The notes under the pieces were generated by a model, which had not been told where the DNA came from, made no database searches, and saw only the letters and a list, made by a program, of their open reading frames with translations. DNA of 64,000 nt from Kamptonema sp. UHCC 0994 (lineage in GTDB: Bacteria; Cyanobacteriota; Cyanobacteriia; Cyanobacteriales; Microcoleaceae), in contig NZ_JARFTR010000171.1 in the NCBI RefSeq assembly GCF_029167235.1, positions 1 through 64,000 on the forward strand. Direction: 5' to 3'. Position numbers and translations under genes: made by a program. Below are positions 1 to 7,094 of the stretch, one piece after another; position 1 is the stretch's first letter; the number at the start of each line of letters is the position of its first letter.

Positions 1-48
1 TCTTAACCGCCCAGAGGGCGGCGTTACGTGAGTCGTGCGTAAGTTATA
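1..48. repeat. Right half of a GC-rich palindromic repeat, cut by window edge
   Basis: The first bases contain one arm of the palindrome (aaccgcccagagggcggcg then ttacgt) that recurs complete near 18.4, 24.4, 41.2, 47.0, 53.1 and 55.5 kb. It is followed by gtgcgtaagt, which resembles the outer arm of the copy at 24401-24492. The left half lies outside the window. It sits directly downstream of the sdhA stop codon. Confidence 0.7.
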
Positions 49-49
49 A

Positions 50-1780
50 TTAATACTTTCTCTCCTGTGGTTCAAACATCGTAATCGCCACAGGTCGATA
101 TGACAAATCAATCCCCGCAGGCGAATAATAAGCCATTGTATGCTTCAAGAAACTGCCATCATCCCGCTGCGGAAAATCCTCCCGCGAGTGAGCACCGCGA
201 CTTTCTTGACGATTCAAGGCCGAAGTTAAAATCAACTGCCCGACAATCATTAAACTCCGCAACTCCAAAGCTTCTACTATTTCCGTATTCCAAAGCTTAC
301 CCTTATCATCTAAGTAAATATTTTGATATTGCTGCTGCAACTGGGCTAATTTACTCAAACCATCCTGCATCACTTCCTGAGTACGAAACACGCCACAATG
401 TGCAGTCATAGTATCTTGAAACTGCTGCCTTAATTGGTCAATTCTGATTTTTCCGGGTTGATCGATTAGCGATTGAATTTGCTCTTGAGCCTCCTGCACA
501 TAATGTTGTTCATTCACAACTGGTAACTTGCGATTTTGCACGGATTGTGCTATAGTTGCACCAGTAATTTTTCCATAAACTACGCATTCCAATAGCGAAT
601 TACTGCCTAAACGATTCGCACCGTGAACTGAGACGCAAGCAGTTTCACCCGCCGCAAAAAAACCGTCTACCAAACCATCCGCACTGCTGCGAACTTGGCC
701 GCCAGTATTAGTCGGAATTCCGCCCATTGAATAGTGAACTGTTGGACGCACAGGCATGGGTTGATTTACGGCATCAATTCCTAGTAAACGGTGCGCTTCT
801 TCCCAGGCAAAAGGAATTTTGCTCATGATTTTTTCCCGGCCTAGGTGTCGCAAATCCATGTAAATAAAAGGGCCGCCTGCACTACCATCGGTATTGATAC
901 CACGTCCGGCACGAATTTCTAGTGAAATTGCCCTTGATGTAATATCTCTTGGTGCTAACTCCATTCTGCTAGGGGCATAATTCGCCATAAAGCGATCGCC
1001 TTCTGAATTAATCAAATAAGCGCCCTCACCCCGCACAGCTTCGGAAATTAACACTCCCACTGGATACAAACCAGTCGGGTGAAACTGCACAAATTCCATA
1101 TCCTGCAAGGGTATTCCCGCCAAGGCAGACATTGCCAAACCGTCCCCCGTTGAAGCATAATCATTGGATGTCGTATTGTAAGCCCGACCATAACCTCCCG
1201 TAGCAAACATCACCGCCTTAGCGCGGACAACTTCAATTTGACCATCGACAAGATGGTACATTACTAATCCCTTCGCCTGACCTTCTTCTAAAATCAAGCG
1301 CATTACATACCACTCTTCGTAGATGTGAACTCCGTAGCGGCGCAAATTGTTGACTAATTCGTGGAGGATGGCGTGACCGGTTTTGTCAGCGGCGTAGCAA
1401 GTACGGATGTGAGAATGTCCGCCAAAAGCGCGTTGGGCAATTCTCCCATCTGGGAGGCGGGAAAATAATACCCCCATGTGTTCCAAATCTATGACTACAT
1501 TTGGGGCCTCGCGGGTCAGAATTTCGACTGCGTCTTGATCTGCTAAATAGTCGGAACCCTTTACTGTGTCGAAGGCGTGGGCTTTCCAAGTGTCTTCGGC
1601 ATCTACATTATTGAGTGTGGCGGCCATTCCCCCCTGGGCGGCGACTGAGTGCGATCGGATCGGGTGAGTTTTGGCAACGACAGCGACTTTTAAGCTGGGG
1701 TCGGTGCGAGCAATTTCTACTGCGGCGCGGCAACCGGCTAACCCGCCACCTACTATAATTATGTCGTGTTCTAAGGTCAT
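50..1780 (-). CDS. sdhA: Succinate dehydrogenase/fumarate reductase flavoprotein subunit
   Basis: The 576-residue product matches the usual length of SdhA/FrdA flavoproteins, which oxidise succinate to fumarate on the cytoplasmic face of the membrane and pass electrons to an iron-sulfur subunit. An N-terminal dinucleotide-binding motif ([14 protein letters not shown]) binds FAD. The His in [10 protein letters not shown] is at the position that carries covalent FAD in the family. The active-site region [20 protein letters not shown] and the Arg-containing MELAPRD stretch are intact. The start at 1780 puts the FAD motif about 10 residues in, as expected. No iron-sulfur or membrane-anchor subunit lies in the window, in keeping with the scattered sdh genes of cyanobacteria. 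SdhA versus FrdA cannot be separated by sequence alone; SdhA is assumed because cyanobacteria respire succinate. Confidence 0.93.
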   Translation of the reverse strand: MTLEHDIIIVGGGLAGCRAAVEIARTDPSLKVAVVAKTHPIRSHSVAAQGGMAATLNNVDAEDTWKAHAFDTVKGSDYLADQDAVEILTREAPNVVIDLEHMGVLFSRLPDGRIAQRAFGGHSHIRTCYAADKTGHAILHELVNNLRRYGVHIYEEWYVMRLILEEGQAKGLVMYHLVDGQIEVVRAKAVMFATGGYGRAYNTTSNDYASTGDGLAMSALAGIPLQDMEFVQFHPTGLYPVGVLISEAVRGEGAYLINSEGDRFMANYAPSRMELAPRDITSRAISLEIRAGRGINTDGSAGGPFIYMDLRHLGREKIMSKIPFAWEEAHRLLGIDAVNQPMPVRPTVHYSMGGIPTNTGGQVRSSADGLVDGFFAAGETACVSVHGANRLGSNSLLECVVYGKITGATIAQSVQNRKLPVVNEQHYVQEAQEQIQSLIDQPGKIRIDQLRQQFQDTMTAHCGVFRTQEVMQDGLSKLAQLQQQYQNIYLDDKGKLWNTEIVEALELRSLMIVGQLILTSALNRQESRGAHSREDFPQRDDGSFLKHTMAYYSPAGIDLSYRPVAITMFEPQERKY

Positions 1781-2181
1781 ACCAGATACCGATACTTTTA
1801 GCGATTTATATAATTTTTTTACCGCCTTTCTAAATAGTATGACGAAATCTTGGGAAATGATGGGTTGGGTGCGAGAAATTCTGGGGTATCGAGATGTTAA
1901 ATACCGTCACGGCTATCTAATTTGGGATGTTAGCGCTTTGGGGAGGGAAATTAAAAATTAAAAATTAAAAATTAAAAATCGGGAAGAGAAATTTACTTTT
2001 TAGAAGACAACTTAATATTAATTAATGGAATTTTATAATTCAGAGGTGTTTCATTTCAATTTTATTGTGTTATAGTCTTAGTCTAAGGATTGAGTTCGGT
2101 TGCGTAGTGTGTTTGTATTTATGTACAGGCGTCTCTCCGAATCTAAATCTCTACAACCTCTGATTCTGGAGAAGTTCATCA
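1781..2181. other. Intergenic region between divergent sdhA and rbp, with an A/T-rich short tandem repeat
   Basis: This 401-bp gap separates divergently transcribed genes and should hold both promoters. At 1948-1979 there are about four tandem copies of a ten-base unit (aaattaaaaa). The last 130 bases form a leader upstream of the RNA-binding protein gene. Cold-inducible rbp genes of cyanobacteria often have long leaders, but no defined RNA fold was recognised here. Confidence 0.4.
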
Positions 2182-2487
2182 ATGTCTATTTACGTAGGTA
2201 ATCTTTCCTACCAAGTCACGTCAGAAGACCTGACCGAGGTATTTGCCGAGTACGGCACCGTCAGTCGCGTACAGTTGCCCGTAGACCGGGAAACTGGACG
2301 GATGCGCGGTTTCGGATTCGTGGAAATGGCCAGCGAAGCGGAAGAAGCGGCTGCGATCGCAGCTCTTGATGGCGCTGAGTGGATGGGTCGCGACTTGAAG
2401 GTGAACAAGGCTAAGCCCCGCGAAGACCGCCGTTCCTCTGGCGGTGGTGGATGGGGTAATAACAATCGCTCTTCTCGCCGCTTCTAA
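2182..2487 (+). CDS. rbp: RRM-type RNA-binding protein with glycine-rich tail
   Basis: The 101-residue protein is a single RNA-recognition motif. RNP2 (IYVGNL) lies at residues 3-8 and RNP1 (MRGFGFVEM) near residues 41-49. A short tail rich in Gly, Asn, Ser and Arg (SGGGGWGNNNRSSRRF) follows. This is the architecture of the cyanobacterial Rbp family, cytoplasmic proteins that bind single-stranded RNA, many of them induced by cold. A purine-rich site (ctggagaag) precedes the ATG. The ribosomal protein S21 gene follows 146 bp downstream, a linkage also known for rbpA in Anabaena. Which Rbp paralogue this is cannot be decided here. Confidence 0.93.
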   Translation: MSIYVGNLSYQVTSEDLTEVFAEYGTVSRVQLPVDRETGRMRGFGFVEMASEAEEAAAIAALDGAEWMGRDLKVNKAKPREDRRSSGGGGWGNNNRSSRRF

Positions 2488-2633
2488 GATTTGGGACTGA
2501 AATTTTCAGTTTGAGTGAAAGAGGGTAGATGTGGAGTCTGCTCTCTTTTACTCGCGATCGCAACTATCGCAACTGTTTAATGAAGCCAATTTAGCGTAAA
2601 TTAATAATTGAGTCAGTGTATTGAGGATATAGA

Positions 2634-2822
2634 ATGACACAAGTTGTAATAGGCGAAAATGAAGGGATTGAGTCAGCCCTGCGTCGATTTAAGCGGCAAG
2701 TTTCTAAAGCAGGTATTTTTCCAGACATGAGAAAGCACCGTCACTTTGAGACTCCCCTGGAAAAGCGCAAGCGTAAAGCGATCGCCAGACGGCCTAAGAG
2801 ACGTTTTCAGCGTTCCAACTAA
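2634..2822 (+). CDS. rpsU: 30S ribosomal protein S21
   Basis: This 62-residue, strongly basic protein has the S21 signature: an acidic N-terminal strand ([20 protein letters not shown]), then [17 protein letters not shown] and a Lys/Arg-rich tail ending in [11 protein letters not shown]21 binds the 30S platform near the anti-Shine-Dalgarno helix and aids initiation. A gaggat motif precedes the ATG. It follows the RRM gene in the same direction and may be co-transcribed with it, as in the rbp-rpsU units of other cyanobacteria. Confidence 0.95.
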   Translation: MTQVVIGENEGIESALRRFKRQVSKAGIFPDMRKHRHFETPLEKRKRKAIARRPKRRFQRSN

Positions 2823-3055
2823 TTGTAGAACTCGCTGGATGGCAAAATAGCACAGATGCCTAAAGCCATAGATTTGCGTTCCCAGGTAGAACCTGGGAAC
2901 GAGGTATAGCTAGGGAAGAAGGGGCTAGGGGCTAGAGGCTAGGGGCTAGGGGCTAGGGAAGAAGGGAAGAAGGGAAGAGAATTCAATGGTTTCAGGAAAT
3001 CAGAACGCCCTAAGCGCCTTGGCAGTTGCTATAAGTGTTAATTTTAGAAGCTTAT
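2823..3055. repeat. Repeat-filled intergenic region (hairpin, heptamer array, dispersed repeat)
   Basis: Three kinds of repeat fill this gap between convergent genes. At 2877-2901 a palindrome has ten-base arms (gttcccaggt / acctgggaac) and could act as a terminator. At about 2921-2988 there are tandem copies of the heptamer ggggcta mixed with gaagaag units. At 2993-3037 lies a diverged copy of the sequence also found at 41098-41141 (cagaacg, ccta, then an accgccttggcggt-like palindrome and tgctata). Confidence 0.65.
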
Positions 3056-4465
3056 TTAATTGTTAATTTTGCTGTTAATTTGGCTGGTGGCTATTCCTTG
3101 AGATTCTAGCATCGCAGCGACTCGGAGGATGAGAGATTCGTTATAAGGCGCAGCAATAATTTGAACTCCTAATGGCAAAGCATTAGGCCGCTGGATGGGT
3201 ACGGAGGCGATCGGTAAACCAATAAATGATAGGGGTTGAGTAAATATACCCAAATTGGGGCGAATTACTACTTCTTCTCCAGCTATTGTCATCTTTTCCA
3301 GGCCGATGGGTGGGGCGACAATGGGGGTTGTTGGCGCGAGAATAATGTCAACATTCTGGAAGATTTCACGAACGCGATCGCGATACCACTGCCGGAAACG
3401 CTGTGCTTGAATGTACCAAGTTGCGGGAATGAGTGCGCCTGCGAGGAAGCGATCGCGAGTGGCGGTATCGAAGTCTTGGGGGCGCGATCGCAAATTGGCT
3501 AAATGCAAATTTGCCCCTTCCGAGGCCGTAATTACAAAAGCCGCCGCCCTAGCTCGGTGAGCCTCTGGTATACTCACAGTAGCCGTACAATTTAAAGCAC
3601 GGGCAACAGTTGCAACGGCTGCTAACGCCTCTGGTTCCGCGCCTTGGGCGAAATAGCCATCAGCAACAGCAATGCGTAACCCTTCAATTCCCCGGCTTAA
3701 TTGGGGCAAGCACAATTCTGGGGGGCGGTTGGTACAAACGGGATCTGCCGGATCGCCACCTTGTAATATATCATAAACCGCAGCAATATCTCTAACCGAT
3801 CGCGCAAAAGGCCCGACATGATCTAAGCTTCCCACAAATGGGTACGCACCGGCCCTTGACAAACGACCATAAGTAGGCTTTAACCCAAAGATACCACAGA
3901 GAGCAGAGGGTACGCGGATGGAACCGTTAGTATCGGAACCCAAGCTGAGGGGTACTAAACCGCCAGCGACAGCAGCAGCGGAACCACCACTAGAACCGCC
4001 AGCAATGCGGGTGGTATCGTGGGGGTTGCGTGTGGGGCCATAATGGCTGTTTTCGGTGACGAAGCCGTAGGCGTACTCGTCCATGTTCTGAGCGCCTACC
4101 AGTATAGCACCAGCTTGTTTAAGTCTGGTAACTAAGGTTGCGTCGCTGGTGGCTGGGGGGTTTTCCTGGTTAATTTTAGCACCGGCGAGGGTGGTGACTC
4201 CGGCGATGTCGAAGAGGTTTTTGACAGCGAAGGGTACGCCTGCTAAGGGGCCAGGGTTTTGATTGAGTGCGATCGCTTTATCAATTTTATCAGCATCAGC
4301 TAAGGCTGTATCAGCGGTGACAGCAGTAAAACAGTTGAGGGTTTTATCCTTGGCGGTAATGCGTTCTAAAGCGGCTGTTACGACTGCTTTAGCTGTGATT
4401 TTACCAGTTTTGACGGCTTCTGCTGTAGCGACGGCATCATCTAGGTTTGACATATCTGGGCTCAT
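3056..4465 (-). CDS. atzE: AtzE-family amidohydrolase (amidase-signature enzyme)
   Basis: The 469-residue protein belongs to the amidase-signature family. The Ser-cisSer-Lys triad is visible: Lys near residue 82 (GVPFAVKNLFD), the cis-Ser in AGGSSGGSAAA near 158, and the nucleophilic Ser near 182 in GSDTNGSIRVP. Asn in place of the second Gly of the common GSDTGGS motif is typical of AtzE-like members, which hydrolyse carboxybiuret-type ureides in s-triazine catabolism. In cyanobacteria the natural substrate is unknown. The gene starts 15 bp after a small DUF4089/AtzG-like gene, the known structural partner of AtzE, which supports AtzE over a generic amidase or GatA. The ATG at 4465 gives a short leader; a second ATG at 4453 is possible. 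It overlaps no neighbour. Confidence 0.85.
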   Translation of the reverse strand: MSPDMSNLDDAVATAEAVKTGKITAKAVVTAALERITAKDKTLNCFTAVTADTALADADKIDKAIALNQNPGPLAGVPFAVKNLFDIAGVTTLAGAKINQENPPATSDATLVTRLKQAGAILVGAQNMDEYAYGFVTENSHYGPTRNPHDTTRIAGGSSGGSAAAVAGGLVPLSLGSDTNGSIRVPSALCGIFGLKPTYGRLSRAGAYPFVGSLDHVGPFARSVRDIAAVYDILQGGDPADPVCTNRPPELCLPQLSRGIEGLRIAVADGYFAQGAEPEALAAVATVARALNCTATVSIPEAHRARAAAFVITASEGANLHLANLRSRPQDFDTATRDRFLAGALIPATWYIQAQRFRQWYRDRVREIFQNVDIILAPTTPIVAPPIGLEKMTIAGEEVVIRPNLGIFTQPLSFIGLPIASVPIQRPNALPLGVQIIAAPYNESLILRVAAMLESQGIATSQINSKINN

Positions 4466-4480
4466 CTGCGGTTAAAAAAA

Positions 4481-4657
4481 TTAAGGCTCAAACACTGGTG
4501 CAGATTCTATTTCTTCTGGTAGGCTAAATTCTGTAACAATTTGTGCGATCGCGGTTATTCTTTCAAAATTAGCGATTACACCGGGACGGTGTTCGGGGTT
4601 TAACGGCAATTGGATTAGTTCGGCTGTGCGATCGACGTATTCTTCTATATTATTCAT
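4481..4657 (-). CDS. atzG: DUF4089 / AtzG-like small subunit of the amidohydrolase
   Basis: This short gene encodes 58 residues, beginning MNNIEEYVDRTAELIQLPL and ending EEIESAPVFEP. It has the layout of DUF4089/AtzG proteins: a helical N-terminus, an LNPEHRPGV turn, a second helix, and a C-terminal tail ending near FEP. AtzG is a GatC-like chaperone subunit that binds and stabilises AtzE. It lies immediately upstream of the AtzE-type gene with 15 bp between stop and start, so the two are almost certainly one operon. Function is inferred from this context and family resemblance. Confidence 0.85.
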   Translation of the reverse strand: MNNIEEYVDRTAELIQLPLNPEHRPGVIANFERITAIAQIVTEFSLPEEIESAPVFEP

Positions 4658-4679
4658 GGTTTAGTTATCCTCATCTTAT

Positions 4680-5132
4680 TTATACATTAACAGTTTCCCG
4701 CACCTGCTCATCTGCAACATCCAAGGAAGGCAAAGATAAAGCCTCAGCATCCATCAACTCTTTAACCTTCTCAAAAATCAAAACTTCTGCCTCCTCCTGA
4801 TCCGTTAGTTTATCGTAAAAATTAGCATCGGTAAACCATTGATCGAAAGCTATTCTTAATACACCATTCGCGTCAAACATCAAACGCCAATACTTAGAAA
4901 CTCGGTTATCAACAACTTCAAACAATGGTGCAGGAGTTTGAATAGGATAATAGCTGTAGTTATTATCGCAAATATAGTACCAAACTTTCCCCTGCCATTC
5001 TCGCATAGCATAAACAATATATTGCTCACCAACAGTCAAAGGTAACTCAATCTTTCTTGTATAACCTCTTGCCGGATCGAGATAATTGTCAGGAAGAAAT
5101 TCACCTGTATTCGCTATACACCGAACTTTCAT
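4680..5132 (-). CDS. Hypothetical protein
   Basis: A 150-residue protein of unrecognised family. The ATG at 5132 (MKVRCIANTGEFLPDNYLDP) is preferred; the frame stays open to 5282, but that extension lies inside the end of the upstream cobB gene and reads like out-of-frame sequence. The product looks soluble, with a beta-rich first half (LPLTVGEQYIVYAM, VWYYICDN) and an acidic C-terminus. It starts 7 bp after the cobB stop in the same direction and may be co-transcribed. Nothing in it suggests a link to cobalamin synthesis. Confidence 0.7.
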   Translation of the reverse strand: MKVRCIANTGEFLPDNYLDPARGYTRKIELPLTVGEQYIVYAMREWQGKVWYYICDNNYSYYPIQTPAPLFEVVDNRVSKYWRLMFDANGVLRIAFDQWFTDANFYDKLTDQEEAEVLIFEKVKELMDAEALSLPSLDVADEQVRETVNV

Positions 5133-5139
5133 AACCTTA

Positions 5140-6642
5140 CTACCTACAAATTTTATTGAAATTAGCACAATGATGTAAAAAACGCTCTGGAATATGTCTG
5201 CTTTCTCCCCAATGTAGGTGGAGATAAGAAGCGTGGACGTTATAGATTTGCCATCCTTCAGCAACCGCTGCACTTTCTCCAAACTTACCGTAACGCCACA
5301 TTTGATAAAGAGGTATATGAGGTTCTATGGTTAAAGACGATCGATGGAACTCGTGACCGCAAACTTTCATGTTCGCAGATAACAAGGGACTTGCTTGTAA
5401 AGCAATCGCTTGATGATACCCCAATGTTAATCTTTTTCCCATTACTGCTGATGTCGGCAAAATCCCTACCATTTGCCAAGAATTGCCATCAAAGTCTACA
5501 ATATAATTGGACAAGTACATTAAACCACCACACTCGGCATAAGTTGGCATTCCAGCAACGATAGTAGCTTTAATAGCATGGCGAAGTTGAAGATTATCAC
5601 TCAATTCTTGGGCGAAAACTTCGGGAAATCCGCCCCCAAAATATAACCCTTGAATGTCATCAGGAAGTTGTTCTTCAGCAAGAGGACTCCAGAATACTAA
5701 TTCAGCACCTAGTTCTTGTAATAAGTCTAAGTTATCTTGATAGTAGAAGCTAAAAGCGCGATCGCGAGCAACTGCAATTCGTACCGAAAAATTTTGCTTT
5801 TCCCCCTTGACAAAATCTGGTGAATAAGTTACATTAGCGTTAGGGAGACTGTGTTCATATAAAAGTTGCTCAGACCCCTCACCCCGCCCAAAATTATGAT
5901 ATTTCTCTGCATCTTTGTTAGCGAGTAACAAAGGCAAAAGTTGCTCCCAGTCAAAACAAATAGCCGCCAAATCAGCTAATTTGTCAATTAAAGAATTAAA
6001 ATTACTCAATTCCTCGGTAGGAATTAAACCCAAATGCCGAGCTGGGATAGTAATATTGTCTTGACGACGCAAAACGCCTAAAACAGGTAAATTGAGTGGT
6101 TCTAGAGCATCTTTAAGTAATTCTAAATGGCGATCGCTACCAACTCGATTTAATACAACGCCAGCGAACTTAAGCTTAGGGTCAAAAGTGCGATATCCGT
6201 GCGCGATCGCAGCAACAGAACTTGATAAACTGCTACAATCTATAACTAATAATACTGGCAAATCTAGCAGTCGTGCAACGTGAGCTGTTGAACCAAAAGA
6301 AATCAGATCGTCTTGTTCTTCTTCCTTCTTCCTTCTTCCTTCTTCCTTCTTCCTTCGAGGAACCCCATCAAATAATCCCATCACTCCTTCAACCAAGGCA
6401 AATTCTGCATCTTGAACTTGACGGTTAAAGCATTGCTGTACGTAAGATTCAGAAGTAAGTACCGGGTCTAAATTGCGACAAGGACGGCCTGTAATCGAGG
6501 TATGAAACATGGGATCAATATAATCAGGCCCAACCTTAAAAGATTGAACTTTTAAACTGCGACGCATTAAAAATGCTAAAATGGCGATCGCGATCGTTGT
6601 CTTCCCTGTACCACTGCGTTCTCCCGCAATTACTAAAGCCAT
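5140..6642 (-). CDS. cobB: Cobyrinic acid a,c-diamide synthase
   Basis: This 500-residue enzyme (CobB/CbiA family) amidates the a and c side chains of cobyrinate using ATP and glutamine or ammonia, in adenosylcobalamin synthesis. The N-terminal dethiobiotin-synthetase-like P-loop is GERSGTGKTTIA (residues about 7-18). The C-terminal class I glutamine-amidotransferase-like domain carries the catalytic Cys in PTYAECGGLMYLS and a late His in HASYLHLHWG. Between GVMGLFDGVP and STAHVARLLDLP there is a Lys/Glu stretch (RRKKEEGRRKKEEEQ) encoded by a heptamer microsatellite. That stretch is not expected in the family but keeps the frame. CobU is encoded separately at 58.5 kb. Confidence 0.93.
   Translation of the reverse strand: MALVIAGERSGTGKTTIAIAILAFLMRRSLKVQSFKVGPDYIDPMFHTSITGRPCRNLDPVLTSESYVQQCFNRQVQDAEFALVEGVMGLFDGVPRRKKEEGRRKKEEEQDDLISFGSTAHVARLLDLPVLLVIDCSSLSSSVAAIAHGYRTFDPKLKFAGVVLNRVGSDRHLELLKDALEPLNLPVLGVLRRQDNITIPARHLGLIPTEELSNFNSLIDKLADLAAICFDWEQLLPLLLANKDAEKYHNFGRGEGSEQLLYEHSLPNANVTYSPDFVKGEKQNFSVRIAVARDRAFSFYYQDNLDLLQELGAELVFWSPLAEEQLPDDIQGLYFGGGFPEVFAQELSDNLQLRHAIKATIVAGMPTYAECGGLMYLSNYIVDFDGNSWQMVGILPTSAVMGKRLTLGYHQAIALQASPLLSANMKVCGHEFHRSSLTIEPHIPLYQMWRYGKFGESAAVAEGWQIYNVHASYLHLHWGESRHIPERFLHHCANFNKICR
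6315..6357. repeat. In-frame heptamer microsatellite inside cobB
   Basis: Five to six tandem copies of ttcttcc (ggaagaa on the coding strand) lie within cobB and encode alternating Lys/Arg and Glu residues. The same heptamer forms a purely intergenic array at 61262-61321 and short runs near 16829 and 28547. Confidence 0.9.
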
Positions 6643-6694
6643 TTATTTCTATTTTTTTGATATAATCTAGCTGTGCTTCTCAGAATTAGTATAA

Positions 6695-6817
6695 TATCAT
6701 GTCCGCTCAATTAACAGCAATTTCTGTAGGGGCGGGTTCGCCTTGATATTCAACACAAACAATAGATATAGAAAACCGCCCCGGTCAGGTATTATGGTCA
6801 ATCAACCGGACATGATA
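6695..6817. mobile_element. MITE-like element with TA-flanked terminal inverted repeats
   Basis: The ends form an inverted repeat: tcatgtccg then ctcaattaac on the left, and the mirror of tcatgtccg then gttgattgac on the right. The core match is nine bases with a partial match for about ten more. Both ends are bordered by TA, the target duplication of IS630/Tc1-mariner elements. Inside is an imperfect stem (ggggcggg / accgcccc). No coding capacity is present. It lies between the starts and ends of neighbouring genes, so it disrupts none. Confidence 0.65.
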
Positions 6818-6991
6818 TAATTTATGGTAAAAACAATTAAAATTTGAAAATAAAGCGACCTTTCAGTATTACTTACTAAGCTGCTTTATCTGGTTTTATT
6901 TTCGGATGTTGCCATCACTGGAATAAGTCTAAACTCCTTTTTATACCCCCAATAAAACCCCTTTCATCAGTTCCGATCTTCAGGAGTGCTG

Positions 6992-7094
6992 CTACACGCA
7001 TACTACACGAAAACCGTCGTTGCCGGCGTAGTGCGCGAAATTGTGGCCGCGACGGTCAGAAGCACAACTATGGTTAAACCAAGCGGCCCCACGC
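6992..7094 (-). other. Candidate DGR variable region at the 3' end of the FGE-domain gene
   Basis: The codons between the conserved RGAAW and GFRVV residues are WFNHSCASDRRG then HNFAHYAGND. In the eleven codons before GFR, nine end in C (GGC, CAC, TTC, CAC, TAC, GCC, GGC, AAC, GAC). This is the set obtained by randomising the adenines of AAC codons, as DGR mutagenesis does. The terminal Gly-Phe-Arg-Val-Val is the usual invariant end of cyanobacterial variable regions. No template repeat or reverse transcriptase was seen in the window. Confidence 0.6.

Noticed and set aside
5133-5282. Longer N-terminus for the hypothetical protein at 4680
   Set aside because: The extension overlaps the end of cobB and reads like an out-of-frame product; the ATG at 5132 fits the cobB stop spacing.
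6818-6991. Possible DGR template repeat next to the FGE-domain gene
   Set aside because: The 170 bp downstream of the gene show no similarity to the candidate variable region, no AAC-rich stretch, and no reverse transcriptase follows. Any template must be elsewhere.
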